Assembly (NCBI GenBank): GCA_036417435.1
Contig: CM070900.1
Span: 119,986,315-120,050,314, forward strand
Length of the DNA stretch: 64,000 bases
Source: Inia geoffrensis
Taxonomy: Eukaryota > Chordata > Mammalia > Artiodactyla > Iniidae
Direction of reading: 5' to 3'
Positions 1 to 12,300 of the stretch are shown here, piece after piece (position 1 is the first letter of the stretch; every line of letters starts with the position of its first letter). Below the pieces are notes generated by a model. The model was not told where the DNA came from and searched no databases. It saw only the letters and a program-made list of their open reading frames with translations. The position numbers were made by a program, and so were the translations under genes.

Positions 1-830
1 TCAAATTGTATAATTTAAATATATGCAGTTTAGTGCAATTAATTTAAACTTCAATAAAGTTTAAAATGCATAAAAAATAAATACAGGCAAAAGGTAATAA
101 AAGCCAAAATAATGATTATTTTTTCGGGAGGATATTGAATAAGAAAGAGCCCAAGGAAGCTTTCTAGAGTGTTGATACTGTCCCATATATTTATCTGGCA
201 TGTATGGTGTGTATGTGTGTTTCATTTACAGGATGAATTTGAAAGGATGAGGCAACACAAGTTTCTAAGGGTTGATACATGATGTGAGGGAAACATAAAT
301 CAAGAAGAGCTCCTGAGGTTTTCCCCTGAATTAGTGGATGAATTGTGGTGTTACTTACTGAAACAGAGAGTAATGGATCAGGTGTAGGTATATGAGTAGG
401 AGTGATGGAGGGAGGGACAGATATGTTTTCTTCTTACCTTTAATTTTTTGGAATATATTATTTTGAGAAGCCTACCAAACATCCAAGTGGATAAGGTTAA
501 TAAAAGGTTAATATATGAATCTGGAGTTTAGCAGAAAGATTAAAACTTGAGATAAATATTCAGGAGTCAAACTCATATAGATGGTATTTAAAGCTTTGGC
601 AATACATGAGCTCACTTAGGGAGTTTTTTTTCAATGATTGAATACTGTGGCACTCCAGTAGTTGAAATTCAGAAATTATAGTAGGATTTTTCATTCAACC
701 AAGAAGCTGTGGCTGAATATGAGGGAAAAATAAGGATTTGATATTTTGGAATCCAAAGATAGATTGTTTAAAGAAGAATAAAATCCAATAATTCCAATTT
801 GATACATGTGCAGTTAAGGTATGCTAAATT
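1..830. other. Unassigned AT-rich sequence
   Basis: No coding region longer than chance, RNA gene or named repeat could be recognised here. The composition is AT-rich and typical of old mammalian intergenic or intronic DNA. Highly decayed repeats may be present that cannot be recognised by eye. Confidence 0.5.
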
Positions 831-1215
831 ATTATAATAGAAACAATGTCAAATCTAGGTGGTTTTACATACTAAAAGTTTATTTCTAGTTCATATGTAT
901 CCTGTTTTTATTAGGTAGAAAGGGGAGGGGTACCCTATCTTACTTGACATTAAGGGCCCAAAGCTAAAAGGGCTCTGTCTTCTTCAAAATTATCTTCCAA
1001 GATTACCCTGGCCATCCATAATCAGCTGGCATATAAGAGGAAAGAGGGAAGATCAGACATGGGAGATTTTGCATGCCAAACCTAGAAGTGGTGCATATCA
1101 CTTCTATCCATACCACTCATCAGAACCTTGTTATGTGGCTGCAGACAACTGCAAGAAAAGCTGGAAAACACAGGCTAACCTGAGTATGTGTGGCAAATAA
1201 ATTGGTATGATGAGA
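830..1215. repeat. Possible ancient interspersed repeat, family not assigned
   Basis: The stretch has the feel of a common old mammalian repeat: a run describing tissue-like GC-richer words (for example gtggtgcatatcacttct and gttatgtggctgcagacaa) that recur in mammalian genomes. I recognise the pattern but cannot name the family with confidence. No coding capacity is visible. Confidence 0.3.
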
Positions 1216-1859
1216 GGCCATCTAGCTTCTGCAACAAATATCAAAACTCTCTCAGACTTACTTTTCATTTACCGAAAGCAACTTTTTTTCTTCTTTGTGT
1301 TTCCTATGTTCTCCTATTACATTTCATATAATATTTTTCAGTGCAATTACATATCTGCCTGTAACAGATGCACTTCAGGCCTTTATCATCATGGATCCAA
1401 GCAAACAAATCAGCATAGAATAGAGAAATTTCTGATGACATTTTAGTGATGATCTAAGTTACTACACAATTTGGCTAAGCACACCTGTTGAGATCTTGTA
1501 GTTAAGCCTTAGCAAACCATTCTAATAAGAAATGCTGTGTCCAGTTTCATTTGATTTTGTTACAGACACACGCACACAGAGGGCATGAATTCGCTAGTAG
1601 AGATTCTTTGAAAGAGACAACAAACATTTTGAAAAGAGAAAGGATAGTGTCTAAACATTTAGACCCCTGACTTTGCAATAGGCCTACTCAAATTAATTTT
1701 AGTCCTAAAAGGGGCAATTCCTGGGGTTCTGTTGTGGCTAATATGGAGGGAAGTCCAAATAAAAGTAGAATCCAGTTTCCGTGAAAGCATAAGGCCAGAA
1801 AGAACACTGCACTTAGGACCAGTGTAATAAAGTCTATACTTCTCCAATTACTGGTCCAG
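1216..1859. other. Unassigned sequence
   Basis: No gene or recognisable repeat. The open frames of 60 to 80 codons here have no recognisable motif and are expected by chance. Confidence 0.45.
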
Positions 1860-1980
1860 CGAACTGAGAAAATGCACTTAACCTCTCCATGAAGTCAGAT
1901 AATGACATCTACTTCACAGGGCTGTTGTTAAATATTAAATGTAGTGATGCAAATAAAATGTTTTTCAAATTAAAAAGAAT
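1860..1980 (+). repeat. MIR SINE fragment, 3' half
   Basis: The sequence resembles the MIR core and 3' half: a stretch like 'cttaacctctcc', followed by 'ctacttcacagggctgttgt' and then a 'aaatattaaatg' tail. MIRs are ancient tRNA-derived SINEs shared by mammals. The copy is decayed, and the adjacent 87-codon frame is incidental. Confidence 0.5.
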
Positions 1981-2069
1981 GAAGTTCAAAAAAGTATCAT
2001 TTCTTCCTTTCTTGAATATTTTCATTAGCAGTTTCTTTTTCATGACCAGATATACATACTTGTATTTGT

Positions 2070-2111
2070 GTAATTGCTCATATAAACTCTGTAATTGCTC
2101 ATATAAACTCT
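2070..2111. repeat. Perfect 21-bp tandem duplication (2 copies)
   Basis: A 21-bp unit beginning gtaattgctcatata occurs twice head to tail, at 2070-2090 and 2091-2111, with no mismatch between the copies. This points to a recent slippage or duplication event. No gene is affected. Confidence 0.9.
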
Positions 2112-2430
2112 ATCACCCCCTTTACCTTGGTTTATACAATAAAACTGAATAATAATGCATTTGCCTAATTCCATTTACATCTCCAAGAGATGGAAAATGT
2201 AAATATTGTGGTTGCTTCCTGTCAAAAAAGGCAGAGTTTATTCTTGCTACTGAGACCTTACTGGCTTGTAGTGGATTGCTAACATAATTCTGGTCCTCAC
2301 AAATTAGAACATTTCATTTTTATAATCTCTAAATTATTGGCAGAGTAGCAGAAAAAATACTGTTAGTATTTATTATATAATTTAAGTTCTATAATTGAAA
2401 TCATTAGAGAATGTTATTTAGAACTTATTG

Positions 2431-2666
2431 CAATATATATATTTTTTTATTTTTTATTTTATTTTTTTTTTGCATTACGCGGGCCTCTCACTGTTGTGGC
2501 CTCTCACCTTGAGGTGCTCCGGATGCCCAGCGGCCATGGCTCATGGGCCCAGCCGCTCCGCGGCATGTGGGATCCTCCCCGACCGGGGCACGAACCCGTG
2601 TCCCCTGCATTGGCAGGCGGACTCCTAACCACTGCGCCACCAGGGAAGCCCCCAATATATATTTTA
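2431..2666 (-). mobile_element. CHR-type tRNA-derived SINE (copy 1), internally shortened
   Basis: Read on the minus strand, it starts with the tRNA-derived head gggcttccctggtggcgcag (A box TGGCGCAGTGG), has a B box in the form GGTTCGTGCCC, and ends in an A-rich tail seen as a T-rich run at about 2441-2471. It is flanked by a direct repeat, caatatatat at 2431-2440 and 2653-2662, the target-site duplication left by L1-mediated insertion. Compared with the other five copies, about 20 bp are missing or rearranged near 2505-2530, where the others read through a 'gagcacaggctc' segment. SINEs encode no protein and use L1 enzymes to move. Open frames across it are incidental. Confidence 0.93.
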
Positions 2667-4157
2667 ATAGATTTGTGGTTCATTAATAAAAGTAATATAT
2701 TTTAAATTTATGAGTTTACTTATATGAACATATGGCCTTTGGACTTAGTAATCTTGGAGCACAAAATGCTAATGACACATGCATGTATATAACATATACA
2801 TGTATATGTATACACACATAAACACACACATATATGTTTATATATACATAAAATATATGTATAATCAATATATAATAGTGAAATAAACACATGATTTATT
2901 GATCAAATGCCAAGCCATAATATTTAAATGTTGCACAAATGAAATCAAATTTCACCTCATAAGGAAATAGCGAAAGAAATTAAACATCGAATGTAACACA
3001 AAGGGAAAAAATACACATACAGGGACTATGAATAGTTTCTTAGACACTTGAACAATCTGTGCATGTTTTCTGGATGCTGAAATGTGACTTTTATAAACTT
3101 GGTTCTTTATAGTCACTGTCACAGGGAAGCACACATGTTAAGAGCAGTAGTGGAGTAGTTCCAAGGGTCTTTAGGATTGTCTGAATTGCCACTCAATGTT
3201 GTTATCTCTTGGCTTGAAGAGAAAAATTATGGATAGAACTCGTACTGAAGTCTGTAAACAATAAATAAAAGCTGTTGAGTAGAAATAAGATTATGGATAG
3301 AGGCTAGCAGAAATTGAAATAATTTTATAGAATAAATTTTGAAGTAATATAATTTTTTTACTTCTATATTCTATCAATAAACAATACAGTGTAGAACATT
3401 AAATTATAGTGGTATAGTTACTCTGTTACATTTTCAATTTATTTAAAGACAGACTGATGGCAGAAGTAAAATCACCAAAGCACCTTTTTTCCCCTGCAGG
3501 TTACAGCCACATATACTGTTCCTTTGCTTTCTATTTATTTCTATCACAGAGTTGTTCTATAACCTAGAAATTTCTCCTCACAGCTTGGGTGAAACCTAGG
3601 CTTGATGAGACATTTTACAGTTCACCAGTGTTTTTTATCCAGGCACTGTTTTCTTTAAGACTTTTGAAATACTGCCAATTGTTAAATCATTTTTATAGCA
3701 CATGCAGACTGAACATATACTACAAGTTTCTGAAAGTCCCATAAAAAATTAAAGTCAATTAGTAACCCCAATAATTGTGCACTGACCTTTAGAATACAAT
3801 AAACCTGTATTTAGCTTGTCCATAAAAAAAAAAAAAGAAATAATCCTGCCTACAGACCCATGCCCAGTAGCGGTAATGATGAAGTACCTATGGTAGTCCT
3901 GAAGAAAACAAAAAATAGGAATTAGGAAAAGATTCAGTTTTTCCAGAAGGGAAACACTAAAATGATATGCCAATAAGGTACACGTGTTGGAGGGGAGGGA
4001 ATATGTTAAAGTAGCAAGAAAACCCTTTATTTAAATGGTGCACAATTCAGGTACACCTAGCCTTGGGAGGAAAGCAAATAAATTTTGAAATCTAAGAGGC
4101 ACCACACACAGTAATGACTTCTTACTATTCTACAAAGACTCAAAATATTATGTGTAT
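2667..4157. other. Unassigned sequence with a TA/CA-rich microsatellite
   Basis: No gene recognised. At about 2770-2870 there is an impure alternating purine-pyrimidine tract of tatatg, acacac and tatata units. A short A-run lies at 3823-3836. The rest is AT-rich with no repeat I can name. Confidence 0.5.
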
Positions 4158-4634
4158 TATGCTACTGTAACAAATTACCACAAACTTAGTGACTTAAAAC
4201 TTTATTGCAAATTTATTGTCTCTTCTGGAGGTCAGAAGTCTGAAAATCAAAGTGTCCACAGGACTGCATTCCTTCTGGAGGCTCAAGAGAAAATCCATTT
4301 CCTTGCCTTTTCTAGCTTGTAGAGGCCACTCACATTCCTTGGCTTGTGGCCCCTTCCTCTACCTTCAAAGCCAGCACTATAGCATCCTCTCTCCTCTCCA
4401 AGTTTTATTTCCATCTTCACATCTTCTTGCCTGACTGTGACTTGCCAACCTCCCTCTTATAAGAACCCTTGTATCAATAATTGTGTTGGACCCATCTGGA
4501 TAATCCAGGATAATCTCATCATCACAAAATCCTTAATTTAATCACATCTGTACAATCCTATAAAGTAATATATTCACAGGTTCCAAGAATTAGGACATAG
4601 ACATTTTAGAGGGGCTATTATTCAATCTACCACA
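4158..4634 (-). mobile_element. MLT1-type (MaLR) LTR, antisense
   Basis: On the minus strand it begins tgtggtagattgaataatag and ends with a segment like 'ttgtggtaatttgttacagtagc', the typical start and finish of MaLR-type LTRs. In between, the plus strand shows 'ttctggaggtcagaagtctg', 'ccttggcttgtggcc' and 'ggataatccaggataatctc', all hallmark pieces of this family. It looks like a solo LTR with no internal sequence. MaLRs are non-autonomous ERVL relatives that were active early in placental mammals. The exact subfamily cannot be set by eye. Confidence 0.75.
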
Positions 4635-6009
4635 CTAATTTTAATTTAAGAGAATGTGCTTGCTTTACTTTCCAGCATGTATTTCCTACCATAATTTTAA
4701 ATTTTAGATCTGATACTGAAGCCTGTGAAGTCTGGGGTCTACAGTGAGCTGCAACTCAGTCTATTTAATTTGTTTAATTTAATGAAAGAACTCTTCAAAC
4801 AGCAAGAAAAAAACCTTTTTTGCTGCTCTTAAAAGCTGTGTTATCTTCAGATCAAGATCATGCAATTTATTTACTACTAAAGAAAAACAATTTCAACTTG
4901 CAAAATCAATTTTCTTCAAATATATGTTATCTAAATATGAGCTGAACATTAACCTGCACATTTGGCTTCTGCTGCCATTAGTTTTTCTCTTCCTCTCACT
5001 TTGTTATGTACAAGACCCCTTCAACCAATTTTCACAAGAGTTCTTGTCACACCAAGTATTTCAGATATTAAGTTTCTGAAAGGAACCATCACCTGCCTCA
5101 AGGCATAAGTTACTCAGTACCTCTCAAAATCTTTTATTTTCATTCTCTTCTCGCTTGCCACATGGTGCCTTCTCAGAAGCAGCACAAACCTCTCCTCTGG
5201 CCTCCGGCACAGCTGTTTAGAGGCCATTATTTCATCAAATCTAGCAGAAGTTATCAAAGTTTTTTTTTTCATTCTAAACAATTAGACATGTTGAATACAC
5301 TTTTCCCTACCACATTTCACATAATATATTCAATTTATATAGTAATGCAAAGAGCAGATGAGAAGAACATAAATCACTGCCTGTTTCTTCAATTTGTAGA
5401 CTTTGAATGTAATGCCAAAAATAGTAAATGCTAGTAGGGCTTTTACTCTTTGTTACCCAGGATGTCTCAGAGAGAATTCAAAGCCTTAGTGTTGATAATT
5501 ATTCTGAGTGATTTACATAGGAATTTGGAAATTATTTGTTGTTGGAGAGCTCCACAGGTAGGAACTTTCAGCTATGAAAAGTATTGGAAGAAATGGATCA
5601 TCATGTACTGTTTTCTACACTATTAAATATTTATGGTTTTAATCACAACAAAGAAATTGGAGAATTCTTTAATGTTATTTAGTGACAAGAGTTAAGAACT
5701 TTCTTTAGCTTATAGAATTACTGAAATAAGGAAAATAAATGTTTCTTTAATTTTCAAAAATTATATTACAGTCATTTTATTTGACAAATATTAAATGTTT
5801 GCTACAAATGCCCCTGAAAATGAATCTAAGTACAAGGAAATGTCTTTGTTTTCTTCCTTTCATTTAATTTTGTTATTCAATATCTGAATTGTAGTAATAT
5901 TAGCAAAACTAATATAAAACAATTTATTTGTTCCAATTCTCAAGGACTAAGTAATTAAACACTTCCATAATTTTGAAGCATCTAAATTATCAATTTACTG
6001 TGGCAGGTG
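4635..6009. other. Unassigned sequence
   Basis: AT-rich with no gene or clear repeat. The 90-codon frame at 5162-5434 shows no domain, signal peptide or splice-like boundaries and is best treated as chance. Confidence 0.45.
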
Positions 6010-6470
6010 TGATGATTAGTTATCCAAAATTATCCACAGCCCACGTCTCCCTTGTCTTCCTTTACTATAACATTGTAAAACGTTAAAACATTAACTTTCC
6101 CCTACTCTCGCGGCTGGTGTAGCCAAGGACCCTGTTCTAAAAGATGCACCATAAGCAGAAATTGCTTGGTCGGGCTCCAAGAACTCACTTTAAAGGTGGG
6201 TGGAATCAGCTGGAACACTTCCCCCTTAATTCCCCCTCCCATTTAACTTTCCTACTTCTTCTTGCCTGGATTAGAGATCTGATCCCTGGAAGTGAGTGGC
6301 TAGCTTCAGACCATAAAAATTAAGGGTCAAATGCCAAAGGTAGCAGAGTAAGAAAGGAAAGGACCTGGATCCTAAGAACTTAATCCACTACGCTAACATT
6401 GGGTCTTCTACATCTTTCCTCTTTTTGTGTGAGATAAATAAATCCATTATTTATTTAAGTTGATTTTAAG
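6010..6470 (+). repeat. Possible ancient LTR or DNA-transposon remnant
   Basis: The order of segments is that of an old mammalian interspersed repeat: a GC-richer block with 'agcagaaattgcttggtcgg' and 'ggtggaatcagctgg', then 'tcttgcctggattagagatc', and an end with 'tgtgagataaataaatcc' that resembles the polyadenylation region of an old LTR. I cannot assign a family. Confidence 0.35.
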
Positions 6471-8235
6471 TTTTATTTTCCTCACATTAGAATGGAATCT
6501 TGTTAGTTTTTACTTATTCTTTTTTGGCATTCTTTCCAGTTTCCATATGTGTGTATGCATGTGTACACACACCTGCATATTTATATAAAAATACATAATT
6601 GCTAGAGAAAAATAAGTTATAAAAATTAAAAAGATTTTTGCATTCATACTATTTTTGTGATAACTTTCTAAAGAGAAAAGTCACAGGCAAATCGTTTGTA
6701 TAAAATCATGGAAAGAAATATGTTCATTCAAACTGAAGTTGCCTGTAAGGGTAACATCCCTCAGTGTTTTCTTCATCCTCACTTCTGTGAGCCTTGAGTT
6801 ACTTCATCCAAAACCATAGTACTCTAAAGAAATTGGAAACACTGCCCTGGATTAAGGTCATTGCTCTGTGAGTATGACTACATTTCTGACTTTGAGTTCA
6901 GTACCCACAGGACATACAGAAGTGAGAGTAGAGTTCAAAATTTAATAAGTGATTTAAACTTTAATTTCATCTGCACTTGCATGTAGAAGTAAAGTTAGAG
7001 TCTCATAGCCATTTACATTTATTCAGACCATTTAGTAAGAAATGTCTAGGAAGTACACTTTATGATTCAGCTACAGTGATTATTACTAAGGCAATTGGCT
7101 TCTGAATTTTTAGGGAGTTCTGTATTTGAACCCAAACAGCATCCCAAAACATAATGTGCCTTATATTACTAGGTATTTTAAGATCCTCAACTATTACTAT
7201 TTCTTGAAGAACTTCTTTATTTCTTAGTAAACTTAAAAAAGAACACTTTAATTCTACCACATCAAATTTTGCCAGTTCCAATGTCACTCTTCATTATGGG
7301 GGAGTTCTTCTGCTATGTGTTGGAAACCCTGCTAAATATTTCACTTGCAATTTGTTTTAATTCCTAAAATTACCTAAATGATGCTTACATACATATTTTA
7401 AGCAACTTGATCAATTTCTCATGACTAAGAAGGGACTAATCCAGGATTTTAGTGGGATCTGACTCCAGAGGCAGCTTTCTGAACTCTGCACTGTAACAGT
7501 CCTGCGTTGCAAAAATTGCTTTCCACCTTCCTTAGGAATTCACACATTTTACCATCACTGTATTTCACAGGGTCTGTGCTCTACTTTTCCAATGATTCAA
7601 TAAAAATGGTTTCAGTGCTTTAAAGAAATATTGAACTCTTCTTCCCTCAAACTTCTCCATCCAATTTGAAGTTTTACAGAAGAGGGTGCCTTCAATAACT
7701 TTCTCTTTGATGTAACCTATTCTTCATTGATGTTCTGATGCTAAAGGAGGCTTGTCAAGTAATGTCTACCCACTAAAATCATTTGTGGCAACAGAGAGGC
7801 ACGCATTAAAATAAAGTAGGGTAGCCATAGTAATTTTAAAACTTTCTCCTAACATGCTTTTTAAGGTTTAAACTTTGGCATTTTATAAAAATACAGTTGT
7901 TCTTTCAGAAATGTTGTCAGTTTTTGCTGCTCTCCTGGTTTCATCTTATCTGCAAATGAAGTTATTGACAGGTTTTGGATAAAGTTTCTTGAAATATTTC
8001 ATATTTTGAAACTGTTGGCAGTGATTATGCTGAGGCTACAGAAAGCAAATGCAAAGAACTTGGAATTCAGAGACACCATTCAAGAAATCAGGATCCATGT
8101 TTTCTTCTAATTTTTTGTGTTTTGGAGGAAAATAACGATGTATTCTGGTAGTTTTTAAATAACTTTAAGTGTAGGCTAAACTAAAAATAGTCATTTCGAT
8201 GTATATATATTTTTGAAAATTTCGAGTGTATCACT
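6471..8235. other. Unassigned sequence
   Basis: No gene, RNA or recognisable repeat. A minus-strand frame of 75 codons at 7060-7287 has no motif and is probably chance. Confidence 0.45.
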
Positions 8236-8247
8236 GATGCATAAGAT

Positions 8248-8332
8248 ACACACACATACACGTGTACCTACACATATATATGTGTGTATATATGTGTGTG
8301 TACAAATGCACACCCACAAACACACACACAAA
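8248..8332. repeat. CA/TG and TA microsatellite
   Basis: An imperfect run of cacaca, tatatg and tgtgtg units. The alternating purine-pyrimidine pattern changes direction in the middle (acacatatatatgtgtgt is self-complementary). Overlapping open frames here on both strands are simple-sequence artefacts rich in His, Thr, Tyr, Val and Cys. Confidence 0.85.
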
Positions 8333-8574
8333 GTACTTTACAAGACAATTCTGCACACCTTGCCTCAGTCTCCAATCCATAGAACAAGTCATCCATTGTC
8401 TATTAACCCCACCCATCTTGACTTCCAGTAAAATCGTATTTACTGCTTAAAATATATGCTAGAAATTTAAATCCTCAACTAATTTTAAACAACCATCTCA
8501 CACATATTGGTGTAAAAATAATCTCTACACACTATAAGGCACTACAATAGAGTAGCTTTAAGCAGAGATTCTAA

Positions 8575-8740
8575 AGAGAGGCCACCTGAGTTTAAAATGC
8601 ATGTTTATTGTTTACTAATTGTATGACATTTGACAAGTTCCTTAAACACACCTTGTCTCAGTTTTTCATCTGTAAAACAGAAACATAATATACTTCTTTT
8701 TTAAGGTTATAATCTGGATGATATGTTCATTACTTTCACT
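8575..8740 (+). repeat. MIR SINE, nearly full core
   Basis: It contains, in the right order, 'ccacctgagttt', 'attgtatgacatttgacaag', 'ttccttaaacacaccttg', 'tctcagtttttcatctgtaa' and 'aaggttataatctggatga'. This is the standard MIR progression. It is well decayed, as expected for this ancient family. Confidence 0.75.
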
Positions 8741-8849
8741 CACAGCCTGTTATTCACAATTTAATCACACAGGCACAGCTTACCACAAGCATTGTCTAAG
8801 AAATGTGCTTTTTATCTAGAGTCCTATGCCTACCTAAAAATCAGGGCTA

Positions 8850-9015
8850 AATGGTACTAAGTGATAACCATCAGTCTATTCTCCAAACAATAGCAGAGAA
8901 TGGTTCTTTCAAACTGTTAGTCAGATCTTGCCATTCTTCTAAACTGTAATAGCTCCCATTTTGCCAAATAAAAGCCAAAACTCAGCACAGTATCATATTA
9001 TCTGACATTAAGACT
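8850..9015. repeat. Probable L2 LINE fragment
   Basis: The words 'gtcagatcttgccattcttc', 'tgtaatagctcccattttgc' and 'aataaaagccaaaactcagc' follow the L2 3'-region pattern seen in many mammalian genomes. The copy is short and diverged. Confidence 0.5.
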
Positions 9016-12000
9016 TACTATTTAAGCTGATAAATGTTTAAAAATTGGGTCTCTGGGAAAAATGTGTGTATATATACTTATGCTAATTTATTAGAAAGTT
9101 TGCTAATATAAGAAATGTGAAACAATCTATAAATAATAATAAAATATGCAATTTTATTATTTAAAAATTCTCTTTCACTTATAACTTTAGATTGAATTTT
9201 TATTTCTTCCAAAATCTGCTATTTAATCATTCTTTTACCAGCAGTAGTATCTCAAAGTCAGGTTTTGTGTAAATGTTTAATTACTGTTTAATTCCACTCA
9301 CATCATTGACAAGCATAATTCTGACATGAATACTGGTTGATATTTTTGTTTATGTTCAGAGTAAGACAAAAGTGAAACAATGACAACATGTCCATGTTGG
9401 AAGTTCTCTCATTGGTCAATGACATGAGTGATTTCTTTGTAAATCAGTTGATAGTTTTTGAATACGGGAAGAAAATATCCTCAACTTTTTGTTCTATTAA
9501 CAATGTAACAGCTATAAAAAAAACATCATTTTAAGTTTTATCTTCATTACTTAATTTTCCTCATCACTTTTTTAAAGCAAGTGACAATAATCAATTAACA
9601 AATCAACCACTGATTTATAGCTCTTAACAATTTCTATGTTGTACACACTCCCACCATGACTAATTTCATGACACCAATATGACACCTCTGAATTTAAGTT
9701 TGAGGAGAGGTATGCAGTAACACACCGTTATACAGTGTTTTCAGCATACCGATATGAGAGATGTAAGTAACTCCAAGATCATATATAATAGTAAAATGTA
9801 GTTAAATAATTGGAAAGTGATGAGTTTGAAATATTTTCTTTGATTTTAATATGGTTTATTATAAGAATATATAATTTTTTCTTAATGCGAAAGTAGAAAC
9901 GATCACAAAATTTCCAAGTCACCCCATTTTCCTTTTGCACTGGAGCTTCATCATTCTTTATATAAAGAGAAGGGGTGACAACTCTCATTATTAAAAATCC
10001 TTACTGGAAAATATGCAAAATAAATTTTATATTTCTAAAAGTGCATCTCAGGTGTCCATTAGATTTGATAACTAATTTGATGATCATTTTATCCTTCCAA
10101 GCATCAAATAAATATACTGTAAAAAATGAAAGCAAATATAAGTAGCTGAAATTTCAAATCTATTTCTCAAAGCAAGATCAAACTCATAGATGAACATGTA
10201 TTCAATTTTAAAAGATGATATTTCTCACATTAGCTTTATTGGCCTATAATTCTTGTAAGTCAGAATGAAGCACTCTTTTATTTTTAGCCTTAAGCAGAGT
10301 CTCATATTTTTCACTCTTCTGCCTCATAAACTCCAGCAGATTGGATTATAAATACGAAAGTAGTGGGATCTGCTGGCAAATTTCGAAGTCTCTACCCACT
10401 TTTGGATTTCTGACTATTGCTTTGCGGGGACTTCAAACCTACTCCTGTCATTTCATATCACAGACAGCAGGCAAAGTCTTCCAGCAGTCACAAACACACA
10501 CTTTTCTCTGTCTTTTCCCCAGTGGTACAGATCAAATACAAGGGTTATATAAATATCACGATTAATCATAAAACACAAGGACTAGATAGAAATGTAGGTA
10601 CTTCATTGCAGGAAGATTCTGAAATTGGAAAAGACCCAGTCATTGGAATTTTGCACGTTATTCTTTTGGTGATAGGATTTGTTTGCTTTTTTGTTTTAAA
10701 CAGGAGTTGGAGAATGGAAGGGAACTAGACTTTCGCAAATCAGTGAGATCAGTGCTAGTGTGCTGGAGGGAATGAAGAGTTATGATGTTCATTCTCCCTG
10801 ATTGAAACTATTTATGAGACTATGAGAAAGCCATCAATACCCTCAATCTCAGTTATTTTATTAGTTTTACAAAAAGGTTTGGAATTAGATGTTCTATACT
10901 ATTTAAGCTCTATAATTTTATTAAAATATTTTTGTTATAAAATAGGTAGTGATATGATTGGAAATAACAGGAAGTCTCTTGCCTTCAAAAAGAGTGTAGG
11001 CAGTCCAGTCCCATTGTAAACTAAGTGAACCTAATGCAAGATTATACTATGGTGATATTTTTGTAACAAGACAATTTTGTAATTTTCCCTTAGAAAACTT
11101 TGATCAGACTTTGTTTTTGTGATGTTCCTCATCTTCTTTTCAATGGTGTCTTCCCAGATGACACTATGCTTTTGTTGCATTTTAAAAGTCTTGTACTCAG
11201 CTAATAACTAGTCATTCTAATTTTTCAGAAAATGAGTTCTCTGAACAATAACTTGCATATACTTAGCATGTAATTATTAATAAATTATGTGTTGTTTCTT
11301 AATATGGAAATATCACCACTGACAGATAAGAAATCCCAGGATCAGAAACATCAGGAGAATACACATGCTTATAATAGCTTCTGAAGGTCAAAGCTGGAAA
11401 TGAACTCAAGGTCTTATAACAACTGCAGTTGATGTTCCTCTTTCTTCTGTAGCATGCTGCCTCCAGATTCAAAGTGCCTTTGATCACTTTGATACAGAGC
11501 AGGATGGATCCATGAACCGTATTACAAATGCAGGGTCTCTACAATGCTAAGTGGCAAATGAGCCTCACTGATTTTTATAATGAAGCTTTGGGAAAATACA
11601 AGATGGCAATTACAACTGCTCTAAGAATTCCTAAAAGACAAGATAAAACAAAGTACTGGATCTAAGTTTAGGAATACAATCATCCATTTCATTTTAATGG
11701 GACTGATTACCTAGTATAAACCAAAAATAAAAACCCTGTCTAGCTTATAGATATAACTTGTATAATTCTGGGTGATCCCTCAGAAATCCTTAACCCTTGA
11801 GTCATATAAAAAAAGTTAGAAAGAAATGGAAAAAGGATTCTTGGAAATTCTAAAGGTAAAAAATGAATACATTTAGCCCCAATGTCAGTGTGCTCTGGTA
11901 ACCGGGCGGGGGGGGAAAGAGCCATTAGTTTAGACCTAGTTATTTTCAACTCTTTCCACATCTAATAATTTAGAATATACATGTATACATATAGGTATGT

Positions 12001-12120
12001 GTTTGTGTGTAGGTACAGGTGTATATCTTCCTATGCCACCTTGTAAAATTAAACTAATCATTAATCTGGATGGAGAAAAGATTCAGAATAAAAGAAAATA
12101 TATTTTAAAAATTATTTTCC
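9016..12120. other. Unassigned sequence
   Basis: About 3 kb with no gene or confident repeat. The 103-codon plus-strand frame at 10417-10728 ends in a hydrophobic stretch, but it has no recognisable domain or supporting signal and is likely chance. A G-run (eight or more G) lies near 11908. Confidence 0.45.
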
Positions 12121-12124
12121 TATC

Positions 12125-12300
12125 AACGTATTTGTTTTTGTTCATTACACATTTGTCAGATAGTTACTGTGTGCAGGGGATTATGCTATTTATTTGGCTA
12201 CAGTGGAGAGATAGATAAGGTTTCTGCCCTCATGAGCTGTTAGTTTTGTACGGGAGACAGATATTAATGAAATAATCACATTTAAATGTAAAATTACAAG
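12125..12300 (+). repeat. Possible ancient mammalian repeat (MIR/L2-age)
   Basis: The string 'tagttactgtgtgcagggga', 'ggctacagtggagagataga' and 'ctgccctcatgagctgttag' matches a very common old mammalian repeat pattern ('…tactgtgtgccaggcac…ctgccctcatggagctt…'). The family is left open. Confidence 0.5.

Noticed and set aside
10417..10728. 103-codon plus-strand ORF with a hydrophobic C-terminal stretch
   Set aside because: No domain, no codon bias or splice context, and no conserved motif; this length is expected by chance in 64 kb.
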